Of a stretch of DNA of 12,446 nt, positions 6,308 through 12,446 are shown one piece after another (positions within the stretch are counted from its first letter, which is position 1; the number at the start of each line of letters is the position of its first letter). The DNA lies in the NCBI GenBank assembly GCA_036796755.1, contig DAIRCJ010000046.1, forward strand, positions 1-12,446, read 5' to 3'. This DNA comes from CALKMS01 sp036796755. Its GTDB lineage: Bacteria > Actinomycetota > Aquicultoria > SKW223 > CALKMS01. The notes beneath the pieces were generated by a model. It saw only the letters and a list, made by a program, of their open reading frames with translations. It did not search any database and had not been told where the DNA came from. The position numbers were made by a program, and so were the translations under genes.

Positions 6308-6335
6308 GCAATTAATTCCTTAGTGTCTTGATTGA

Positions 6336-7724
6336 ATGGGAAAAAGAGAAAAAGTTTACGATGTAATAGTGGTTGGAGCTGGTCCAGCAGCTATTTTTTG
6401 TGCTTTAAGTCTGGCTGAAAAGAGTTTAAAAATCCTTTTGCTGGAAAAGGGCAAGCCGTTAGCACAAAGGATTTGTCCTTCTCCCGATAAACCTTGCTCA
6501 AAATGTCCGAGCTGTTCAATTACTTCCGGCTGGGGAGGAGCCGGAGCTTTTAGTGACGGCAAACTAACTTTTTCAACTGAAGTTGGTGGCTGGCTGCGAA
6601 ACTTTTTTTCAGAAAAAGAACTAAACCGAACCATTGAGAAAGTGGTGGAGACCTTTGATAAATTTGGAGCTCCGCCCGGGCGGGTTTTTGGTGGGAATCC
6701 CGAAGAAATTGAGGAGCTAAAAAGAAAAGCTATAATGGCTGAGCTGGTTCTGGTGCCCACTCGAATTAAGCATCTGGGGACCGAAAACTGTGCCCGGGTG
6801 CTGGAGGCGATGTTTTCCTATTTGAAAAATCGGGTGGAGGTCCTTTTCAACACTGAAGCAAAGTCTTTGATTGTTAAGAATGGCGAAATTAAGGGGGTTT
6901 TAACCAGCAAAGGAGAGTTTAAAAGTCGGGTGGTAGTTCTGGCTCCTGGCCGTATCGGTGCTGACTGGTTAAGAAAGGAAGCTTCCAGATTGGGTTTCAC
7001 CCTGACCCAGAACAATGTTGACCTTGGAGTTCGGGTTGAAGTGCCCGCGCCAGTGATGGAGCCGCTCACCAAACCGCTTTACGAGGCTAAACTGCTTTAC
7101 TTCTCTCGCCCTTTTGAAGATAGAGTGAGGACTTTTTGTATGAACCCTTACGGGGAAGTTATCAGGGAAGTTTACGAAGAGGTAATCACTGTTAACGGGC
7201 ATTCTTTTGCCCGAAAGAAAAGGGAAAACACCAACTTTGCCATTTTGGTCTCGACCAACTTTACCCAGCCTTTTAAGGAGCCAATAGCTTATGGTAAGTA
7301 CATTGCTCGTCTGGCTAATCTTTTAGGCGAGGGAATTATTTTACAGAGGCTCGGGGATCTACTTCAAGGAAGACGTTCTACCTGGGAAAGAATAGAAAGG
7401 AGTGTGGTAAAACCCAGCTTGCAAGCCGTAACTCCGGGTGATTTGTCCTTTGCTTTGCCTTATCGCTATCTGGTTGATGTCTTGGAGATGCTTAAAGCTC
7501 TGGAGAAGCTGGTGCCCGGAGTTTACTCCCCTCATACCCTCCTTTACGGAGTTGAAGTGAAGTTTTACTCTTCCCGGCTTAAGCTAAATAAAAATTTGGA
7601 AACTGAAGTGAAAAATCTTTTTGCTGCCGGTGACGGGGCAGGTATCACCCGGGGATTAGCTCAAGCGGCTGCTTCTGGTATACTTGTTGCTCGGTCAGTT
7701 TTAAAAAGACTCAAAGCAGCCTGA
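6336..7724 (+). CDS. FAD-dependent dehydrogenase, COG2509 type, with Cys cluster
   Basis: The 462-residue flavoprotein opens with a dinucleotide-binding motif VIVVGAGPAA (10-19) and LLLEKG (34-39). A cysteine cluster follows (C47, C54, C57, C60, spacing C-x6-C-x2-C-x2-C), then SGWGGAGAFSDGKLT (64-78). The C-terminus has the second FAD motif NLFAAGDGAGITRGLAQAAASG (around 427-448, GDGAG at 432-436). The order fits the uncharacterised NAD/FAD-utilising dehydrogenase group COG2509; its substrate is unknown to me. The Cys cluster could hold a metal or an iron-sulfur centre, but that is inference. The protein has no signal or membrane segment and should be cytoplasmic. It starts 28 nt after dnaB, and I see no good ribosome binding site before ATG 6336. 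Its stop lies 12 nt before purA, so it is probably co-transcribed with the purine genes. Confidence 0.85.
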   Translation: MGKREKVYDVIVVGAGPAAIFCALSLAEKSLKILLLEKGKPLAQRICPSPDKPCSKCPSCSITSGWGGAGAFSDGKLTFSTEVGGWLRNFFSEKELNRTIEKVVETFDKFGAPPGRVFGGNPEEIEELKRKAIMAELVLVPTRIKHLGTENCARVLEAMFSYLKNRVEVLFNTEAKSLIVKNGEIKGVLTSKGEFKSRVVVLAPGRIGADWLRKEASRLGFTLTQNNVDLGVRVEVPAPVMEPLTKPLYEAKLLYFSRPFEDRVRTFCMNPYGEVIREVYEEVITVNGHSFARKKRENTNFAILVSTNFTQPFKEPIAYGKYIARLANLLGEGIILQRLGDLLQGRRSTWERIERSVVKPSLQAVTPGDLSFALPYRYLVDVLEMLKALEKLVPGVYSPHTLLYGVEVKFYSSRLKLNKNLETEVKNLFAAGDGAGITRGLAQAAASGILVARSVLKRLKAA

Positions 7725-7736
7725 AGGGAGGCTATT

Positions 7737-9026
7737 TTGCCGGGAATTGTAATTGTTGGAACTCAGTGGGGGGACGAAGGAAAGGGCAAAATTGTTGACG
7801 CTCTTTCTAACCGGGTTGATATGGTGGTTCGCTATCAAGGCGGCAATAACGCCGGCCACACGGTGGTTCTGGGCAAAGAAGTTTTTAAGTTTCACCTTTT
7901 ACCCTCAGGAGTTATTTATCCTCACATTGTACCGGTTATTGGAGCCGGGGTAGTTGTTGACCTTGAGGTCCTCTTTCAGGAAATTGAGGAACTGGAAAAG
8001 AGAGGATACTCAGCTGAAAAACTGGTTGTTTCGGGCAATGCTCATTTAATTATGCCTTACCATCGAAAGTTTGATGCTCTTTCGGAAAAGAAGTTAGGAA
8101 AACAAGCTATTGGCACCACTCGACGGGGTATTGGCCCGGCTTATGCCGATAAAGCAGCCCGGATCGGGATAAGAGTCCAAGATATCCTGGATATGAAAAT
8201 CTTTCGCCAGAAACTGGAAACAGCTTTAAAAGAAAAGAATCGCATTTTGTCCAGGGTTTATGGGGAAAAGCCTTTTTCGGTTGAGGAGATAGTGGAGAAG
8301 TTTTCAAAATTTAGAGATTTATTAAAGGATAGGATAGTTGACGCCTCCTGGCTAATAAATAGTTTTCTTGATCAGGGAAAAACTGTCCTTTTTGAAAGCG
8401 CTCAGGGAACTTTTCTGGATATTGATTACGGGACTTATCCTTTTGTTACTTCCTCTTCTCCCATTGCTGGTGGAGCTTGCACCGGGGCTGGTGTTCCTCC
8501 AAAGAAAATAACTAAGGTCATAGGCATCACTAAGGCTTATGTTACTCGAGTTGGGAGCGGGCCTTTTCCAACGGAAGACCCGGGAGCTGACGGTGAGACC
8601 CTGGCAAATTTAGGTAGAGAATTCGGGACAACGACTGGGAGAAAAAGGCGATGTGGCTGGCTGGACCTGGTTTTGCTTAGGTACGCCGTTATGCTGAATG
8701 GGCTGGATTCAATTGCTTTGACCAAGTTAGATGTGCTTTCAGCTTTTGATAAAATAAAGATTTGTCTGGCTTATGATTATGAAGGAGAAATTTTTGAATC
8801 TTACCCGCTACATCAATCAATTTTTCACCGCTGTCGGCCAATTTACGAAGAAATTAAAGGCTGGAAAGAAGATATAAGCAAGCTGAAGGATTTTAAAGAA
8901 TTACCGAGAGAGGCCAAGCTCTACATTAAAAAAATTGAGGAATTAACCGGAATACCGGTTGAGGCAGTTTCAGTGGGGGAAGAACGGGAGCAGCTTTTGC
9001 TTCCTTATGGAAAAATAGATTTTTAG
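7737..9026 (+). CDS. purA: Adenylosuccinate synthase
   Basis: The 429-residue enzyme joins IMP and aspartate using GTP, the first step from IMP to AMP. The N-terminus has the phosphate loop QWGDEGKGK (10-18), with D13 and H41 at the same numbers as the catalytic Asp and His of the E. coli enzyme, and RYQGGNNAGHT (32-42). IGTTRRGIGPAYADK, FESAQGTFLDIDYGTYPFVT and the C-terminal ALTKLDVL stretch are all present. The start is TTG 7737 with AAGGGAGG 5 nt upstream; no ATG is near the family start. It lies downstream of dnaB as in Bacillus, here with one flavoprotein gene between. Confidence 0.97.
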   Translation: MPGIVIVGTQWGDEGKGKIVDALSNRVDMVVRYQGGNNAGHTVVLGKEVFKFHLLPSGVIYPHIVPVIGAGVVVDLEVLFQEIEELEKRGYSAEKLVVSGNAHLIMPYHRKFDALSEKKLGKQAIGTTRRGIGPAYADKAARIGIRVQDILDMKIFRQKLETALKEKNRILSRVYGEKPFSVEEIVEKFSKFRDLLKDRIVDASWLINSFLDQGKTVLFESAQGTFLDIDYGTYPFVTSSSPIAGGACTGAGVPPKKITKVIGITKAYVTRVGSGPFPTEDPGADGETLANLGREFGTTTGRKRRCGWLDLVLLRYAVMLNGLDSIALTKLDVLSAFDKIKICLAYDYEGEIFESYPLHQSIFHRCRPIYEEIKGWKEDISKLKDFKELPREAKLYIKKIEELTGIPVEAVSVGEEREQLLLPYGKIDF

Positions 9027-9034
9027 GGGGGTCT

Positions 9035-10309
9035 ATGAAGGTTTTAGTGGTTGGTGGAGGGGGAAGAGAACATGTTCTGGGTTGGAAGATAAGCCAGAAT
9101 CCGGCTCTGGAAGAAATCTACTTTTTACCGGGAAATGGAGGAACTCTTGGTCTGGGGGAGAACCTTCCCGGCAATCCTCTTGATCTGGAATCTGTGGTTT
9201 GTCTGGCTGAAGAAAAAAGGATAGATTTGACAGTGGTAGGACCGGAGGCGCCTTTAGTGGCTGGTCTGGTTAATGCTTTTGAAAAAAAGGGTTTAAGAAT
9301 TTTCGGACCCCGAAAAGAAGCTGCTTTAATAGAGGGAAGCAAAGTTTTTGCTAAGAAATTGCTGGAAAAGTATGGCATACCGAGTGGAAAAGCAGAAATT
9401 TTTGCTGATTACTATGAAGCGGTGGATTATCTTAAAAAGGCTGATTTCCCTCTGGTGGTCAAAGCCGATGGCTTGGCTGAGGGGAAAGGGGTTACAGTTT
9501 GCCAGACCTATGATGAAGCGGTTAAAGCTTTAGCCGATTGCTTTTTAGAAAAGCGGTTTGGGGAAGCTGGCTCACGGGTTTTAATTGAGGAGTACCTGGA
9601 GGGGGAAGAGTTTTCTCTCTTTGTTTTGACCGATGGAGAAAACGTTTTACCTTTGCTTCCCGCACAGGACTATAAAAGAGTTTACGATGGCGATCAGGGG
9701 CCAAATACTGGTGGGATGGGAAGCTATGCCCCGCCACCCTTTGTGACGGAAGAGGTGAAAGCCGAAGCGGTGGAAAAGATAGCCTGCCCGGTTGTCAGGG
9801 CTCTGAAAAAGGAAGGGCGGGAATACAAAGGATTGCTTTACTGTGGGTTAATCCTCACCGAAGAAGGGGTGAAAGTTCTGGAGTTTAACTGCCGATTTGG
9901 CGACCCGGAATCCCAGGCTATTCTTCCCCTTCTAGAAAGCGATCTCTTGGAAGTGATGCTTTCAGTGATTGAGGGAAACTTTCGTAATTATACCTTGAAC
10001 TGGAAGGAAGCAGTGGGGGTAACGGTGGTTTTGGCTTCCGGAGGCTATCCTCTTTCTTATCAGACCGGTTTTGAGATAAAAGGATTAGAGGAAGCCAGAA
10101 AAGTTGAGGGGGTGGAAATTTTCCAGGCAGGTACTCGGAAGGGAGACGGCAAGCTTCTTACAGCTGGAGGAAGGGTGCTTAATGTTACCGCGGTGGGGAA
10201 AGATTTTGCTGAAGCCAGGGAGAGGGCCTATCAAGCGGTGGACAAAATAAGTTTTGAAGGAATGCATTATCGCCGAGACATTGCTTTAAAAGCGGTTAAA
10301 GGAGGTTAG
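9035..10309 (+). CDS. purD: Phosphoribosylamine-glycine ligase (GAR synthetase)
   Basis: The 424-residue ATP-grasp enzyme makes glycinamide ribonucleotide, step 2 of de novo purine synthesis. It has the N-terminal MKVLVVGGGGREHVLGWK, the FLPGNGGT loop (usually GNAGT), the ATP-grasp core PLVVKADGLAEGKGVTV, EYLEGEEFSLF, DGDQGPNTGGMGSY, and the metal-binding LEFNCRFGDPESQ. ATG 9035 follows the purA stop by 8 nt; the G-run at 9026-9031 is the ribosome binding site, only 3 nt from the ATG. The domain order and length are normal. Confidence 0.97.
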   Translation: MKVLVVGGGGREHVLGWKISQNPALEEIYFLPGNGGTLGLGENLPGNPLDLESVVCLAEEKRIDLTVVGPEAPLVAGLVNAFEKKGLRIFGPRKEAALIEGSKVFAKKLLEKYGIPSGKAEIFADYYEAVDYLKKADFPLVVKADGLAEGKGVTVCQTYDEAVKALADCFLEKRFGEAGSRVLIEEYLEGEEFSLFVLTDGENVLPLLPAQDYKRVYDGDQGPNTGGMGSYAPPPFVTEEVKAEAVEKIACPVVRALKKEGREYKGLLYCGLILTEEGVKVLEFNCRFGDPESQAILPLLESDLLEVMLSVIEGNFRNYTLNWKEAVGVTVVLASGGYPLSYQTGFEIKGLEEARKVEGVEIFQAGTRKGDGKLLTAGGRVLNVTAVGKDFAEARERAYQAVDKISFEGMHYRRDIALKAVKGG

Positions 10310-10313
10310 AGAT

Positions 10314-10781
10314 ATGGCCAGAAAAGTGGCAATTGTTATTGGGAGCTCAAGCGACAGAGAGAAGATAAAGCCGGCGGAAGAAATTTTAAAGGAATTTGGG
10401 GTCGATTATGATTTAAAAGTCCTCTCGGCTCACCGCGCCCCCAACCTTTTGCGCCAGTTTGTTTTGGAGCTGAAAGATAAAGGGGTGGAGGTAGTGATCG
10501 CTGCTGCCGGTATGGCTGCCCATTTGCCCGGAGTAATAGCTTCTTTAACCGACTTACCAGTAATTGGTGTTCCCCTTTCCAGTTCTCTTCAGGGTTTTGA
10601 TGCTCTCCTTTCCATTGCCCAGATGCCTCCCGGGGTTCCGGTGGCTACAATGGCAGTTGATGGGGCTAAAAACGCCGCAATCTTTGCCTGCCAGATTTTA
10701 GCTTTAAAATATCCCGAGGTTGGGGAAAAGTTAAGACTGGAAAAAAGGAAACTTGAAGAGTCTTTTCGGGAGAGCCAGTGA
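10314..10781 (+). CDS. purE: N5-carboxyaminoimidazole ribonucleotide mutase, class I
   Basis: The 155-residue protein is of class I PurE length. The phosphate-binding GSSSD (10-14), SAHRAP (38-43, with catalytic H40) and AGMAAHLPGV (65-74) are intact, followed by LLSIAQMPPGVPVATMAVDGAKNAAIFA. Class I enzymes move the carboxyl group of N5-CAIR made by PurK. No purK lies beside it in this window, so PurK must be elsewhere if the usual bacterial route is used. ATG 10314 has GGAGG at 10301-10305, overlapping the end of purD. The stop overlaps the purB start (GTGA). Confidence 0.96.
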   Translation: MARKVAIVIGSSSDREKIKPAEEILKEFGVDYDLKVLSAHRAPNLLRQFVLELKDKGVEVVIAAAGMAAHLPGVIASLTDLPVIGVPLSSSLQGFDALLSIAQMPPGVPVATMAVDGAKNAAIFACQILALKYPEVGEKLRLEKRKLEESFRESQ

Positions 10782-12076
10782 TTAGTCGCTATACTTTACC
10801 TCCGTTTGATAAGCTCTGGACAGATGAGAAAAAATACCAGACTTGGTTAAAAGTTGAGTTAGCGGTCCTTGAAGCTTTAGCTGAGGAAGGCTTGGTTCCT
10901 CAATCGGCTTATGAAGAGATAAAAAAGCGGGCTTATATTGACGAGAAGAGGATAGCTGAGCTCGAAAAAGTTGTTGACCACGATGTTATTGCTTTTGTAA
11001 CTCAGGTAGCGGAAGCGGTTGGCGAGGCAGGTAAATATCTTCACTACGGCTTGACCTCTTCCGATGTTGTGGATACTTCCCTTTCCTTGCTTCTTAAAGA
11101 AGCGGCCGAAGAAATTTTAAAAGAAACTGAAAATCTCTTGAGTTTATTAAAAGAGAAGGCTTTTGTTTATAAGTCAACTTTAATGGTCGGTCGCACCCAC
11201 GGTGTTCACGCTGAGCCTCTAACTTTTGGTTTTAAGTTGGCTATCTGGGCTTTTGAACTGGCTCGACATCGGGAAAGACTGAAAAGAGCCAGGGAGGCAG
11301 TTTCCTACGGTAAGATTTCTGGAGCTGTGGGAACTTATGCCCATTTACCTCCAGAAATTGAAGAGAAAGTTTGTTTAAAGCTTGGACTCAAACCCGCTCC
11401 TGCTTCTTCCCAGGTCCTCCAGCGTGATCGGCTGGCAGAGTTTCTCACTACCCTTGCTCTTTTGGGTTGTAGTCTGGAAAAGTTCGCCCTTGAAATTCGC
11501 CATCTTCAAAGAACCGAGGTTCTGGAGGTTGAAGAACCTTTTAAACCGGGGCAAAAGGGCTCTTCAGCTATGCCCCATAAGAAGAACCCGATTTTGTGCG
11601 AAAGAATTACTGGCCTGGCTCGCGTTTTGCGAGCCAATGCTTTGGCTGCTATGGAAAATGTGGCCTTGTGGCACGAAAGGGACATCTCTCATTCCTCGGT
11701 GGAAAGAATTATTGTTCCCGACTCGACTACCCTGGCTCATTATCTTCTGGTTAAGATGTTTTCGGTCATTAAAGGGCTAAAGGTGGATGAAGAAAGAATG
11801 AAAAGCAATCTGGAGCTTACTCGCGGTTTGATTTACTCTCAGAAGGTCCTCCTATATTTGGTAGAGAAAGGTTTGAGCCGGGAAAAAGCTTATCAAATAG
11901 TCCAGAAAGCAGCTTTTGAGGTCTGGCAGGATAAAAGCAAAAAATTGCCGGAAGTTTTAAAGAACTTAAAAGAGCTGGAAGATTTAATTGAGTGGGGAGA
12001 ACTCGCTTCTTTGTTTTCTCCGGAAAGTTACCTTGGGAACTTAGAAGTTGTTTTCAAGCGGCTGGAGGAAGTTTAG
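10778..12076 (+). CDS. purB: Adenylosuccinate lyase
   Basis: The 432-residue fumarase-superfamily enzyme acts twice in the purine pathway, releasing fumarate from SAICAR and from adenylosuccinate. The three conserved blocks are present: H68 in VDHDV with TSSDVVDT (93-100), the catalytic-histidine region VGRTHGVHAEPLTFG (137-151), and the signature loop GSSAMPHKKNP (261-271) with the catalytic serine. It starts at GTG 10778, overlapping the purE stop by 4 nt. GGGAG sits 5 nt before this start, so translation is probably coupled to purE. It supplies the step after purA in AMP synthesis, which fits their shared run. Confidence 0.97.
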   Translation: MISRYTLPPFDKLWTDEKKYQTWLKVELAVLEALAEEGLVPQSAYEEIKKRAYIDEKRIAELEKVVDHDVIAFVTQVAEAVGEAGKYLHYGLTSSDVVDTSLSLLLKEAAEEILKETENLLSLLKEKAFVYKSTLMVGRTHGVHAEPLTFGFKLAIWAFELARHRERLKRAREAVSYGKISGAVGTYAHLPPEIEEKVCLKLGLKPAPASSQVLQRDRLAEFLTTLALLGCSLEKFALEIRHLQRTEVLEVEEPFKPGQKGSSAMPHKKNPILCERITGLARVLRANALAAMENVALWHERDISHSSVERIIVPDSTTLAHYLLVKMFSVIKGLKVDEERMKSNLELTRGLIYSQKVLLYLVEKGLSREKAYQIVQKAAFEVWQDKSKKLPEVLKNLKELEDLIEWGELASLFSPESYLGNLEVVFKRLEEV

Positions 12077-12096
12077 GAAAAAGGGAGAGATAGAAA

Positions 12097-12339
12097 ATGA
12101 AAAAGGTTAGGGTAGTAGTTAAACTTAAGGAAGGGATTTTAGACCCTCAGGGAGAAACAGTAGCCAAAGCTTTAAATCGGTTGGGTTTTCGGGAAGTCAA
12201 AGGAGTTCGCTTTGGCAAGGTAATTGAAATAGAGCTGGAAGGGCAGGGAGATCTGGTTTCTCGAGTGGAGACAATGTGTAAGAAGCTTTTAGCTAATCCG
12301 GTTACCGAGACTTATTCAATCCAGCTTGAAAAAGATTAA
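12097..12339 (+). CDS. purS: Phosphoribosylformylglycinamidine synthase subunit PurS
   Basis: The 80-residue protein matches PurS in length and pattern: VRVVVKLKEGILDPQGETVAKAL, LGFREVKGVRFGKVIEIEL, then a helix ending MCKKLLANPVTETYSI. PurS is the small subunit that joins PurL (synthetase) and PurQ (glutaminase) into the FGAM synthase complex of Gram-positive-type organisms, in contrast to the single-chain PurL of enterobacteria. ATG 12097 has AGGGAG 9 nt upstream. Its usual partners purQ and purL do not follow; a convergent reading frame does, so they must be encoded elsewhere. Confidence 0.95.
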   Translation: MKKVRVVVKLKEGILDPQGETVAKALNRLGFREVKGVRFGKVIEIELEGQGDLVSRVETMCKKLLANPVTETYSIQLEKD

Positions 12340-12446
12340 GGACGGTGGTAGCGCCCTTTTTCGGGCAGAGCAATTCGATACCAGTTAAAGCTTCCTACCC
12401 CGCTTTTCCAAAAAAGACTTCCCTTAAAACTTGTCCCAGTGGAACG
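12336..12446 (-). CDS. Probable C-terminal end of a convergent gene, function unknown
   Basis: The minus strand is open from the window edge to TAA at 12338-12336. It encodes 36 residues with natural-looking composition (FKGSLFWKSG, SFNWYRIALP, ending GRYHRP). Its stop and the purS stop are read from the same TTAA palindrome (12336-12339). The plus-strand frame from GTG 12345 is also open to the edge, but it lacks a ribosome binding site and resembles no purine gene. I do not recognise the protein. The fragment is too short for more than a tentative call. Confidence 0.45.
   Translation of the reverse strand, partial: RSTGTSFKGSLFWKSGVGSFNWYRIALPEKGRYHRP

Noticed and set aside
6356..6760. Minus-strand frame of 134 residues inside the flavoprotein gene
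   Set aside because: It is antisense to the FAD-binding region and its Ser/Pro-rich sequence has no family signal.
12345..12446. Plus-strand GTG frame after purS as the start of purQ or purL
   Set aside because: Its sequence does not resemble the start of either protein, it lacks a ribosome binding site, and the opposite strand reads more like protein.

Overview
The window looks like the chromosome of a bacterium with Bacillota-type gene order. The block rpsF-ssb-rpsR ... rplI-dnaB-(one gene)-purA resembles the Bacillus subtilis arrangement, where rplI, dnaC (the replicative helicase) and purA are neighbours. Proteins are rich in Lys and Glu, several genes use TTG or GTG starts with strong GGAGG-type ribosome binding sites, and moderate GC holds from about 1.6 kb rightward. 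A thermophilic or deep-branching relative of the Bacillota is possible, but the sequence alone does not fix the taxon.

Left flank (1-1414, minus strand, visibly AT-richer). A DNA methyltransferase gene runs off the left edge. Directly upstream, overlapping its start by 8 nt, is a gene that now lies in three frames, with breaks at two A-runs. Then comes tRNA-Ser(CGA) on the same strand, its 3' end facing these genes. The layout resembles an acquired and partly decayed modification or restriction-modification locus beside a tRNA gene. The other end of any island is outside the window.

Middle (1641-6307, plus strand). A secreted or membrane-tethered M23 peptidase-like protein is followed by the rpsF-ssb-rpsR cluster (ribosomal protein S6, single-stranded DNA-binding protein, S18), whose leader holds a perfect 7-bp hairpin. 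A good sigma-A type promoter then precedes a short membrane protein with a degenerate GGDEF domain, which overlaps rplI (L9), which overlaps dnaB. This GGDEF-like protein sits where the c-di-AMP phosphodiesterase GdpP lies in Bacillus, but it has no DHH phosphodiesterase domain.

Right (6336-12339, plus strand). A COG2509-type FAD-dependent dehydrogenase with a four-cysteine cluster precedes purA, purD, purE, purB and purS, tightly packed and probably co-transcribed. PurD, PurE, PurB and PurS act in the pathway to IMP; PurA and PurB convert IMP to AMP. At the right edge a convergent minus-strand reading frame shares a TTAA stop palindrome with purS, so the purine run appears to end there.

No mobile element, CRISPR array, riboswitch or rRNA was seen. 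The points most worth a second look are the truncated GdpP-like locus, the M23 domain with a lost active-site histidine, and the decayed gene beside the methyltransferase at the tRNA-Ser junction.
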